From the IMG/VR virus record IMGVR_UViG_3300015371_000068, positions 1 to 47,650 of that record: a stretch of DNA of 47,650 nt, one strand, 5' to 3'. Position 1 is the first letter of the stretch; every line of letters starts with the position of its first letter. The position numbers and the translations under genes were made by a program. This DNA is from a virus. Positions 38,446-46,319 of this stretch are shown in pieces. The notes beneath the pieces were generated by a model that saw only the letters and a program-made list of their open reading frames with translations, did not search any database and was not told the origin of the DNA.

Positions 38446-39471
38446 ATGAAAAGAACAATCATCATAGTAATAGCGGCCATTGGAGTAGCCGCCTTAAGCG
38501 CATCTGCGCAACTCCGGCAAGTAGGCAGCTTCCGTTTAATTGGGAACCTGCCTGTCCCTGTTGGCTTCACTAACGCCTACAAGTTCCAGGTCGATCTGCC
38601 CGACGTCCCCCACACAAACGGCGGCGGCACCGGCAAACTCTTAATCGCCTGCCCTGAAGGGACCAGCGTCAGCATAACCCCAGACCATCACCTCGCTTTC
38701 CTTACCGTAGGAGCGATTCCAGTGCAGGTGGATGTTCACCTCTCTGGGCATGGCGGGACGGGACGCTTCGCCGCCAGTCCCCTCAGCACAGCTTGGCGTG
38801 ACCAGTACTATCTGGACCTGCTCGCCGCTAACCATATCGTGGTAGAAATAAACTGGCTCGGGGGCGGCTGGTTTCAAGCCCAGCTTGGCGTTGCCTCGGG
38901 CATGGCCGCGCTCTACGGGCGACCAGCTACAGCGTTCACTTGGATTTACGATAATATCGCAACTCCCTACGGAGTGCCGATGGATTTAATCGGGATCAGT
39001 GGGGGCAGTTGCCAGATCGCAGGCGCACTCGCTTTCTTTGAGCGGGTGGCAGACGTTACCAAAAAGGCGGTCTTGATTAGCTCGATGCCCTTTGACGAGG
39101 AACGCCGCGGAGTCCTTGGCACCGATACCCTTTTGCCCGATTACACTGGCAGTGAACTCTCTATGCTCGATAAAAGCATTGGCGCAAAGGTCGGCACCGG
39201 CCCCGCCGCGCTGCATGATCCGGCCTGGGGCGATTTCTGGGACTTGCAAAGTGTCACCGCAACCGGCAATACGTTTCTCTATCCATCGACTCAGATAGTC
39301 ATGATCGAAGGGGCAAGGGATTCCAAGGAGATTGTCAGCCGCGCCAATCATTACCAGAGCGTTCTTGTTGGAGCAGGTCAGCCGGTAATTCGCGAGGATA
39401 TTATAGGCATGCACCACGAGATCACGCCGGAGGGCGGAGCGCGGGTGGAAGCCCATGTCTTAGCCCAATGA
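38446..39471 (+). CDS. Secreted alpha/beta hydrolase
   Basis: This gene encodes 341 residues, with a strong AAAGGAGT site. Residues 1-21 form a signal peptide ending ASAQ. An oxyanion-type HGGTG lies at 102-106, the nucleophile elbow GISGG has Ser185, a candidate acid Asp292 sits in GARDSKEI, and His323/324 is in GMHHEI. This is a full alpha/beta hydrolase set (esterase or peptidase type). The substrate is unknown. Export suggests action on envelope or environmental polymers. It lies within the packaging genes, an odd place for an exported enzyme. Confidence 0.75.
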   Translation: MKRTIIIVIAAIGVAALSASAQLRQVGSFRLIGNLPVPVGFTNAYKFQVDLPDVPHTNGGGTGKLLIACPEGTSVSITPDHHLAFLTVGAIPVQVDVHLSGHGGTGRFAASPLSTAWRDQYYLDLLAANHIVVEINWLGGGWFQAQLGVASGMAALYGRPATAFTWIYDNIATPYGVPMDLIGISGGSCQIAGALAFFERVADVTKKAVLISSMPFDEERRGVLGTDTLLPDYTGSELSMLDKSIGAKVGTGPAALHDPAWGDFWDLQSVTATGNTFLYPSTQIVMIEGARDSKEIVSRANHYQSVLVGAGQPVIREDIIGMHHEITPEGGARVEAHVLAQ

Positions 39472-39638
39472 AAGACTGGGAAGCAGCAAAACGACTGGTA
39501 GAATGGGGCATTAAGGAAGGACTTATCAGTCGCCCCAAACCAAACCTGGAGTTGAAAAAAAATGAAAAAAGGCAAACCGATCAAGAAGGAAGTACCAATG
39601 CCCGGAGGAATGAAAAAGATGCGCAAGGGAAAGGTTAG
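39468..39638 (+). CDS. Small charged protein overlapping the hydrolase stop
   Basis: The gene encodes 56 residues beginning in an ATGA overlap. It starts MKDWEAAKRLVEWGIKEGLI and then becomes Lys/Glu/Asn-rich. No family is recognised. Its 3' half overlaps another small frame at 39562. Confidence 0.45.
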   Translation: MKDWEAAKRLVEWGIKEGLISRPKPNLELKKNEKRQTDQEGSTNARRNEKDAQGKG

Positions 39639-39648
39639 GCCGTGTTAA
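39562..39648 (+). CDS. 28-residue Lys-rich ORF in a second frame
   Basis: ATG 39562 is preceded at 10 bases by GGAG and encodes a Lys/Gly/Met-rich peptide (KPIKKEVPMPGGMKKMRKG) ending in Cys. Its stop overlaps the GTG start of the next gene. It may be a true tiny protein, but it overlaps the 39468 ORF, and only one may be real. Confidence 0.3.
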   Translation: MKKGKPIKKEVPMPGGMKKMRKGKVRPC

Positions 39649-39884
39649 AGGGAGTGCCGGTTGGCTGCACTCCCCACACCGAAGTTACCTATTTAGACAA
39701 AGATGGGATCGAACGCTTCCGCCACTTCATGGGATCGAGTGAGGAAGAAGAAAGCCAAACGGATCGCGCCATTAAACGCGAAATCCGCAAATCATTTAAA
39801 AAAATGCTAAAAGAGGAAGCCCCTTTCCTCCATCGCCACGCCGATTATTTCCCCCTCAATCTCTGGGATAAAATAGGAGAATGA
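39642..39884 (+). CDS. Small protein before terminase large subunit
   Basis: This gene encodes 80 residues from GTG 39642. It contains TEVTYLDKDGIERFRHFMGSS and a charged helix (RAIKREIRKSFKKMLKEE). The stop overlaps the next ATG by four bases. No family is recognised. Confidence 0.55.
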   Translation: MLKGVPVGCTPHTEVTYLDKDGIERFRHFMGSSEEEESQTDRAIKREIRKSFKKMLKEEAPFLHRHADYFPLNLWDKIGE

Positions 39885-40138
39885 AAGAGTTACCCGATAA
39901 AGGGCCATTGGCTCGCACGCAGGATACTTCTCTTATCCCCCACGAACTCCCTTCCGATCAACGCGCTCTGGCCGCGCTTATTATTAACATGCTCGCCCGC
40001 CACACTCATGAACAGCGGCAGGCGATTCTGCGCTTCGCCCTGGAAAAGGAAAAGTTTATCCCCGTAAATCAAACCAGTGTCTTTCAGACAGACCAGTTTG
40101 CTGCTATGAGTGAGTCGTGCAACAACAGGATAAGCTGA
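39881..40138 (+). CDS. Small protein, unknown
   Basis: This gene encodes 85 residues in an ATGA overlap. It is helical (LAALIINMLARHTHEQRQAI). No family is recognised. Its end overlaps a further small frame at 40117. Confidence 0.55.
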   Translation: MKELPDKGPLARTQDTSLIPHELPSDQRALAALIINMLARHTHEQRQAILRFALEKEKFIPVNQTSVFQTDQFAAMSESCNNRIS

Positions 40139-40254
40139 TAGAGTTTCTGGCTCGGGAGGCTACCCGTTTCTACCTGGAACGCGAATTTGAAAAATGGAAC
40201 CGAATCGGACTCGGATTTGTGTTCCTGAAATGCCTGCCTAAACTCCCCGCATAA
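40117..40254 (+). CDS. 45-residue ORF leading into terminase large subunit
   Basis: From GTG 40117 it encodes a helical peptide (FYLEREFEKWNRIG) and stops at TAA 40252-40254. The terminase frame opens at 40242, so the two overlap by 13 bases in different frames (terminase is -1). It may be a separate small gene or the first part of the terminase read through a frameshift. Confidence 0.4.
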   Translation: MQQQDKLIEFLAREATRFYLEREFEKWNRIGLGFVFLKCLPKLPA

Positions 40255-41657
40255 GCCCGGATGAATTTGCCGTAACCCCTTTTGGGTTTGCTTCTACCCT
40301 CCTCGCGGAGGACTTATACCCGTGGCAGGGCGAAGCCCTCTCTTATATGGAGGATGTCGGCGGGCGCACTAAAATCGCCGTCTGCACCCCCAATGGCGCT
40401 GGAAAAAGTAAGAAAATTGTCGCTCCGGCTGCTCTTTATGTGGCGGCGATCTTCCCCCGCGGTTGGGCCAATATAACTACCGCTTCCAGTCGCCAACTGA
40501 CCGAACAGGTCATCCCAGCAATCGAACGGCACTTGCCTAAATTCCCGTCTTGGAAAAGAGTCGCTTCCCCTTACTATAGAATAACTACTCCCACCGGAGG
40601 CGGAATATCCGCCTTTACTACCGATGACGCCGGACGGGTCGAAGGTAGCCATCAGGAACTGCCCGAATCCCCTCTCCTCTGGATCGCGGACGAAGCCAAA
40701 TCCATTAAGGAAGAGATCAATCAGGGGATAGATCGCTGCTCCTATACCTGGAAACTCCTGACCAGCTCCCCCGGCACTATGGAAGGCTTCTTTTTTGAAG
40801 CCTTTAATAACGCCGGAATGGGCTACCACACCGTGCGGGCAGGACTAAAAGATTGCCCCCACATCGACCGCTCTAAAATTGATGATGTAATAAAATCTTA
40901 TGGCGAAAATCACCCGCATACCCGCTCGACCATCTACGGCGAGTTCATGGAACAGGACGAAGCCAACCGCTACATCGTCCCTCTTAGCTCTATCGAAAGA
41001 TGCCTTGATAACCCGCCTCCTTACCGACCTGGAAATCGAGTGCTCTTTTGTGATTTCGCGAGCGGCGGAGATGAAAATGTTATCGCTATGCGGGAAGGCA
41101 ATCGCATCAGCATTGAAGCAGCGTGGCGCGAAAAGGACGAGTTCGCCAACGTAGGCCGTTTTATCCACCACTTTAAACGACTCGGAGTCAGGGAAGATCA
41201 AGTTTTCGGAGATGCTTCGGCCAAACGCACCCTCGATTTACTCGCCGAAGCCGGTTGGAACATCCACCGCAAAAACTTTGGGGCGACCAGCGACATCAAA
41301 GCCTCCTACAAAAGCTGGGGCGCTCAAGCGTGGCTGGAATTAGGGACGGCAATCGAAAAATGTGAGTGCATTCTCCCCCGCGACGAAGATTTAAAGAAAC
41401 AGCTCTGCTCCCGCCAGAGAGTGTGGCTGCGCGATGGCCGCATGGGAATAGAAGATAAACACTTGATGCGCATGGAACGCAACCTTCCTTCCCCCGACCG
41501 CGGTGATGCCGCTTCCGGCGCTTGGGTTTGCGGAGAAGTTGATCCCGCTTTCGGCAAGACCTACGACATCCAGCCAGGAGTTTTCTCCTCCATCTACGAC
41601 TACCGCGAGACTACTCTGGAACAGGAAGTACTTGACGATCTCGGTGCCATCTCTTAA
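40242..41657 (+). CDS. terL: Terminase large subunit, start codon not canonical
   Basis: The frame is open from 40242 and encodes up to 471 residues. The adenine-recognition LYPWQ (25-29), Walker A TPNGAGKS (49-56), Walker B LLWIADEA and coupling LTSSPG form the ATPase. FCDFASGGDENV, VFGDAS and DRGDAASGAW are the nuclease acid clusters. The first ATG (40347) lies after LYPWQ and would remove it, so it is not a plausible start. No ATG, GTG or TTG lies in 40242-40346; ATA 40251 is the nearest non-standard candidate. A -1 frameshift from the 40117 ORF is the alternative. The enzyme powers DNA packaging into the head. Confidence 0.85.
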   Translation, partial: TPRISPDEFAVTPFGFASTLLAEDLYPWQGEALSYMEDVGGRTKIAVCTPNGAGKSKKIVAPAALYVAAIFPRGWANITTASSRQLTEQVIPAIERHLPKFPSWKRVASPYYRITTPTGGGISAFTTDDAGRVEGSHQELPESPLLWIADEAKSIKEEINQGIDRCSYTWKLLTSSPGTMEGFFFEAFNNAGMGYHTVRAGLKDCPHIDRSKIDDVIKSYGENHPHTRSTIYGEFMEQDEANRYIVPLSSIERCLDNPPPYRPGNRVLFCDFASGGDENVIAMREGNRISIEAAWREKDEFANVGRFIHHFKRLGVREDQVFGDASAKRTLDLLAEAGWNIHRKNFGATSDIKASYKSWGAQAWLELGTAIEKCECILPRDEDLKKQLCSRQRVWLRDGRMGIEDKHLMRMERNLPSPDRGDAASGAWVCGEVDPAFGKTYDIQPGVFSSIYDYRETTLEQEVLDDLGAIS

Positions 41658-41668
41658 AGAGAGGCGCT

Positions 41669-41845
41669 ATTAGCACCCCACTCGCCTTCGGAACTGTCGT
41701 TACCGACTCTGGTGATGTTAGCTGGACTATCTTCCAGTGCGTCACCTCCTATTCCCCCACCCAAGAGATAGTTCATACTGCCTTACTATATAAGGCGGAT
41801 GGCACCTGCAAGGTGGACGATCTGACCGATTACACCATCCCTTAA
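41669..41845 (+). CDS. 58-residue ORF with possible ATT start
   Basis: An open frame runs from 41636 to the TAA at 41843-41845 with no ATG, GTG or TTG. ATT 41669 follows AAAGAGAGG at 4 bases and would give ISTPLAFGTVVTDSGDVSWT and so on, a beta-rich short protein. Good codon patterning between terL and the portal suggests a real gene. The start assignment is speculative. Confidence 0.4.
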   Translation: MSTPLAFGTVVTDSGDVSWTIFQCVTSYSPTQEIVHTALLYKADGTCKVDDLTDYTIP

Positions 41846-41847
41846 AA

Positions 41848-43992
41848 ATGGTAACGGAAGAACTCCACGACCAGATTTTCGATGCCCTGCGGGATCGCAA
41901 ATCGTGGGAGGATAAACAAACCGTTCTCTATAACCTACGACACGGGCGCGGGAAACCGCCAGAGCCGTACCCCGGCGCTCCCAATCTCAAGTTCAAGCTC
42001 GCGGACGCCCTCATTGAGAAACTCAAGCCCTATTACGTCCAGCAGCTTTATTCGGACGAAAACCTTGCGACTTTCGTCGCCCTCAATGACCAGAGTCCAG
42101 CTCTCACTACCTCTATCGGATATTGGTTTGATTACCAACTCAAGCACTGCTCCAACTTCGAGCGCGAAATCTATGGCGGCATTGACCAGATGCAGGAAGG
42201 AGGTGCGGTCCCCATCAAAGTTTTCTGGAATAGTCAGCTCAAGATGCTGGCTTTCGATCAGGTCGATCCCCTTCATCTCATTGTCCCGAGTTGGACCAAA
42301 GAACTTTATTGTGCCGACTTCCTTGTCCACATCCTACACTACTCCGAAGCCCAGTACCGCGCTAACCCGCGCTATAATAAAGACCCTGATCTAATTAGTA
42401 AGATTAAGGGTAAAGGAAACTCGGAAGATACCGGCGACCAGCAGAAAACTAACGCAGTGGAGTGGCGAGAAGGGATTAACTGCGGAAAAGAAGAGCAGAT
42501 TGTCCTGTGGGAAGTCTATCACAAGCAATCGGAGGACCAGAGCGGCCCCTGGATCGTGGATCTTATCTCCCCAGTCCTTCCCTGCGACACCGAGTTTACT
42601 ATTGCCCCCGGTTTTGGGCTTCCTTTTAAGCACGGGATGCTCCCTTTTTGCCTGCTCCGCTATGAGATAACCAAAAAAGGACACTTTTCCCCGCGCGGCG
42701 TCACTGAACTAACCGCTTCCCATGAGTCTTACCTTAACCGCACTTGGACATCCAAAGCCATTTGGATGCAGTTCAACGTCAACCCCAACTTCGAGTCCGA
42801 CAACCCGATCCCCAACGCAGTCAACTTCCACAACGCGCCGGGGAAACTATTACCAGCGGGACTACGAAAGAGTCAGTCGGTTCCACCGCCCCTTGAATTG
42901 GATCAGGAGATGAATTTTACGAGGGCATTGGCCGAATATCGGGTGCAAATGCCCGATCTGGCTTCGCCTTCTCACCTCACCCCAGGTGGACGCGGCGCAG
43001 CGGGCGGGGAGCGCGTCACTGCTACCGCCATTAACGCCATCGTCGGCCAGTCTGGTCAGGGCAATGACCTGAGAGCGAGAATTTTCCGGTTGGATTTGGG
43101 CGACATCTTCAAGATGGCCTATTCCGTCCTGCTCCAGTACAACTACCAGAGCCTCCGCTACCTCACGCGGGAAGGTTTCGATCAACTCGATCCCGCTGCC
43201 CTCCATGACAAGTACATCATCACCCCCAATGGTAGTCCTGATTCGTGGAACAAAGCTGCCCGGCTCGCTAAGGGCATATCAATGGTGCAACTCTGGCAGA
43301 GCGGGCCGATGGCTCAGTACATCCGTTGGGGCGAAGCTACCAAGTGGCTACTCGAACAGGACGATCCGCGTCTTATTAAACGGCTGGTAGCTGATCCACA
43401 GCAGTTGCAGCAGGATCAAGCGGAAGTTCAGGAGAACGAGATCGTTCGGATACTAAATAACTTCCACGCCCAAACTCACCCGAGCGACGACGACAAAACT
43501 CACTGTGCCGTCCTCCTGAATTTCTACCAGGGCCGGATGAACGAACAAAATCTGGTTACTCCCTTGCAGGCGCAGGCTTTTATCCAGCACACGCAACAAC
43601 ATTTTCAGCAGTTGGCGCAGAAGAAGGATAAGACGGCGAAGCAAATCCAGCAGTCGCTCACCCCCTATCTGCAAATCCTTTCCCAAATCGCTGCTACTCA
43701 AGCCTCCAACGTGGTTCCGATGCAGCCGTCGTCCAACGGTAGTGCCCCTACCGCTCCTCTGGTCCAGGGGGCGGCTGCATCCGAGCAACCGAGCCAGCAT
43801 GAAGTAGCTACCGAACGCGCCGATACCGCAATTAAGGCTGGCAATATGCTGGCAGGGATGATTAAAGCCGGTGTTCCCGTGAGCCACATGGACATTAACA
43901 AGATTTTCCGCGAACTGGGCCTGCCCGATCTCCCCGTCCAACCAATCACTCCGCCCCCAGCAGCACCACATCCAGCTACAGCATCACCATGA
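41848..43992 (+). CDS. Portal protein
   Basis: This gene encodes 714 residues. It has the size and features of phage portal proteins: the N-terminal YNLRHGRGKPPEPYPGAPNL, a wing/stem region with repeated Gln-rich helices, and RGAAGGERVTATAINAIVGQ in the region that many portals use for the clip and stem. The C-terminus is Gln/Pro-rich. Its position directly after terL supports the call. It would form the dodecameric ring through which DNA enters. Its end overlaps the next gene by four bases. Confidence 0.8.
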   Translation: MVTEELHDQIFDALRDRKSWEDKQTVLYNLRHGRGKPPEPYPGAPNLKFKLADALIEKLKPYYVQQLYSDENLATFVALNDQSPALTTSIGYWFDYQLKHCSNFEREIYGGIDQMQEGGAVPIKVFWNSQLKMLAFDQVDPLHLIVPSWTKELYCADFLVHILHYSEAQYRANPRYNKDPDLISKIKGKGNSEDTGDQQKTNAVEWREGINCGKEEQIVLWEVYHKQSEDQSGPWIVDLISPVLPCDTEFTIAPGFGLPFKHGMLPFCLLRYEITKKGHFSPRGVTELTASHESYLNRTWTSKAIWMQFNVNPNFESDNPIPNAVNFHNAPGKLLPAGLRKSQSVPPPLELDQEMNFTRALAEYRVQMPDLASPSHLTPGGRGAAGGERVTATAINAIVGQSGQGNDLRARIFRLDLGDIFKMAYSVLLQYNYQSLRYLTREGFDQLDPAALHDKYIITPNGSPDSWNKAARLAKGISMVQLWQSGPMAQYIRWGEATKWLLEQDDPRLIKRLVADPQQLQQDQAEVQENEIVRILNNFHAQTHPSDDDKTHCAVLLNFYQGRMNEQNLVTPLQAQAFIQHTQQHFQQLAQKKDKTAKQIQQSLTPYLQILSQIAATQASNVVPMQPSSNGSAPTAPLVQGAAASEQPSQHEVATERADTAIKAGNMLAGMIKAGVPVSHMDINKIFRELGLPDLPVQPITPPPAAPHPATASP

Positions 43993-44294
43993 ATATAACT
44001 ACTACTGAAAACATCGTACGGCAGATGACGAAGAAAGAGGAGAAAGCACTCGATCCAGATCGAGAGCCGATCCTGCAAAGCACCTTAAAGAAGGGCCAGA
44101 AGGTCGATGTCTATGATGATCCGACCAGAATAGATGCCCTCCTGCATGGTCGGGCCGAGCTGCGCAAATTAAATGACGCCCAGGTTTATCTTCATAAACG
44201 TGGTTACGAGAACTGGCGAGTGCGCTTTCTCGATAGCGGAGAAGAAGCCGACCGGATAATCTCCCATCGACATCTAGTTAAAGAAGGAGTATAA
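43989..44294 (+). CDS. Small basic protein after portal
   Basis: This gene encodes 101 residues in an ATGA overlap with the portal. Charged and helical at the N-terminus, it ends in a compact RFLDSGEEADRIISHRHL stretch. It is possibly a head-completion or minor capsid factor. No family is recognised. Confidence 0.55.
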   Translation: MNITTTENIVRQMTKKEEKALDPDREPILQSTLKKGQKVDVYDDPTRIDALLHGRAELRKLNDAQVYLHKRGYENWRVRFLDSGEEADRIISHRHLVKEGV

Positions 44295-44302
44295 GGCCAC
44301 CA

Positions 44303-44629
44303 GTGTTCCAGCGATTCCTCTTAGCTTGGCGAATAGCTCGTGGGTTTCCATTCGACAACAAATGGGAGATCGAATGGAACGAGGGCGACCGTAGCTGGCT
44401 CCGAAGTGCTCTATCTACTCATACCGGAGCCAAGCTGCATAAACTACTTCAAAATGAAGTAGGTAGCACCGCGATCTGGGCCGTAGGTCGCAACGATTCT
44501 ATCCGGGCTTGCGGTTACGCTGCCGGCGTAGCTTACGTCGTCGGCCTGATTGAGGGAATGCTCCCGCAAAAAGATCAGATCGTGCCCGCCGACGACTACG
44601 AGATAGAAAACTCGATGCTCGATCAATGA
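44303..44629 (+). CDS. Small head-region protein, GTG start
   Basis: This gene encodes 108 residues from GTG 44303. It begins MFQRFLLAWRIARGFPFDNK and contains SWLRSALSTHTGAKLHKLLQ. It is helical, without a membrane span. Its stop overlaps the scaffold start by four bases. Confidence 0.5.
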   Translation: MFQRFLLAWRIARGFPFDNKWEIEWNEGDRSWLRSALSTHTGAKLHKLLQNEVGSTAIWAVGRNDSIRACGYAAGVAYVVGLIEGMLPQKDQIVPADDYEIENSMLDQ

Positions 44630-45753
44630 GTACAATGACCGAAGAGGAAATTTTAGCTGACTTGGAGTCCTTCGAGAAGGAGCCGGTTCCTGAAATTGGG
44701 CAGACCAGCTCGCAGAAGGCATTGATTTCGCCTGTCGCGCAACCACAGGCTGAAACAGGGGAGGTGCCAGCCGAGAAAACGGGTCCGGGAGAAGAAGATG
44801 CTGGCAAAGACGCAACGGCTGGCACCGAACCACAAGCCACCGAGGAAAAACCGGCAACGGAACGGGAGCGCGATCCTACTACTGGAAAATTTGTTAAAAA
44901 AGCGGAGGAGCAGCCCGCAAAGGCGGAAGAAATCTCAGGAAAAGCGGAAGTTCCAACCGAAAAGCCGGAAACATCGAAATATGACAAAGCCAAGAAAGAG
45001 CAAGAGCGGCAAAAAAGCCTCCTCGCAGGCTTCGATGAAGAAAAAGCAAGGTTCCGCGCTCAAGCAGCAGCAGAAAAGGCCGAAATCGAGCGCGAAAGGC
45101 AGCGCATCGAAGAAGAGAAGCTCAAAATCCGCGCCCAGCGCAACGGACAACGACCCGTGGACGAAAACGGCGACCCGATTTACTCCTCCTACGAGCTTCG
45201 GGAACTCGCCAGGGATTACCGAAGGCGGGCACTAAAGGGCGAAGCCGGTCCCAACGGCGAGGATTACGGCGAAGTAAGCGAGCGGGCCGAAGTAGCAGCC
45301 GAGCGTGCAGCAAAAAAAGAAGCACAGGAGCAACAAGCTCTTTTTGAGCGCCGCCAAACCCAACTGGCGATGGAGCAAATGAGCGCGAATCCTGAACTAC
45401 AGGATGCCAATTCTCCTTTGGCGCAGGAAATTCAGGCCGTATTCACGCAAGAAGCAGAACTCGCCAAGAAATATGATCGCGGCAGCATTTTCCGCATGAT
45501 CCCCGATGGATTTGAACGGGCACTTGAAGTGGCGAGGCTGCGGCAAAAGGCTGCGAGCGCCGAGGAGTGGAAGTCCAAGTACGAAGAGTCCCAGAAGGAA
45601 GTAGATCGGCTCAATTCCCTCACTACTTTAGGTTCCAGTAGTCCAGTTCAATCTCGTCAACCTAAGCCGCAGTCCGAAATGACGGCAGACGAGCTACTCG
45701 ATGAAATGGACAAGCAAGCCGAAAGACAAGGCGTTAAACTTTGGAAACGATGA
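44626..45753 (+). CDS. Putative scaffolding protein
   Basis: This gene encodes 375 residues. It is highly charged, Glu/Lys/Ala/Gln-rich and predicted to be almost all helix with long coiled-coil segments (for example KAEIERERQRIEEEKLKIRA). It lies immediately before the capsid gene (with an HNH gene between), the standard place for scaffolding. The conserved-looking C-terminus (SEMTADELLDEMDKQAERQG) could bind the capsid. It is expected to guide shell assembly and then leave. Confidence 0.7.
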   Translation: MSTMTEEEILADLESFEKEPVPEIGQTSSQKALISPVAQPQAETGEVPAEKTGPGEEDAGKDATAGTEPQATEEKPATERERDPTTGKFVKKAEEQPAKAEEISGKAEVPTEKPETSKYDKAKKEQERQKSLLAGFDEEKARFRAQAAAEKAEIERERQRIEEEKLKIRAQRNGQRPVDENGDPIYSSYELRELARDYRRRALKGEAGPNGEDYGEVSERAEVAAERAAKKEAQEQQALFERRQTQLAMEQMSANPELQDANSPLAQEIQAVFTQEAELAKKYDRGSIFRMIPDGFERALEVARLRQKAASAEEWKSKYEESQKEVDRLNSLTTLGSSSPVQSRQPKPQSEMTADELLDEMDKQAERQGVKLWKR

Positions 45754-46295
45754 AGCGCGTCCGCGATAAAGTTAAAGCCGCCGGGTATCACAAAAAGTGG
45801 TACGAAAAAAATCGCGCCGCCCAACTCGTTGCATTTCGGAAGTGGTACGCCGAAAACAAGGAAGCTCGGAAGCAGAGCAAGGACGCGTGGCGCAAGGCGC
45901 ATCCTGCAAACCATCGAGCCTATTTCCATAAGCGCAGGGATCGACTCAAATCGGTCGAGCAAACAGACGCACAAGATTGGAGCATTCTCCAACAGCTAAT
46001 CCAAGCGTCACCGAGACTAATTTGCGGGATTTGCGGCAAAAACATGCCGAAGAACGACCGAACCATTGACCACATCATTCCGCTGGTTCGCGGAGGCACT
46101 GGACACATCGGAAACTTGAGGGCCGTCCACCGGAAGTGCAATTCACGCAAAAGCGTACGACTTCCGCATGAATTTGACGGTCAGCATGAAATGAATTTCG
46201 CCAGCAGCGGGCGTGCCGCTGCACTTACGACCGTGGGAAAGGCATCCCACAACGTCGCCTACTGTGCCAACAAACTGAAACCAAAACATAAGTGA
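45750..46295 (+). CDS. HNH endonuclease between scaffold and capsid genes
   Basis: This gene encodes 181 residues from an ATGA overlap with the scaffold stop. Basic N-terminal helices (KKWYEKNRAAQLVAFRKWYA) lead to CGICGKNMPKNDRTIDHIIP and GHIGNLRAVHRKCNSRKS, a classical HNH core with the DH pair and an Asn. It is probably a homing endonuclease inserted beside an essential gene. It is the third HNH gene in the window. Confidence 0.85.
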   Translation: MKRVRDKVKAAGYHKKWYEKNRAAQLVAFRKWYAENKEARKQSKDAWRKAHPANHRAYFHKRRDRLKSVEQTDAQDWSILQQLIQASPRLICGICGKNMPKNDRTIDHIIPLVRGGTGHIGNLRAVHRKCNSRKSVRLPHEFDGQHEMNFASSGRAAALTTVGKASHNVAYCANKLKPKHK

Positions 46296-46319
46296 TAACA
46301 CTAACAATATCAACTACTT

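Noticed and set aside
40347-41657. Terminase starting at ATG 40347
   Set aside because: It would omit the adenine-binding LYPWQ segment that is clearly in frame upstream.
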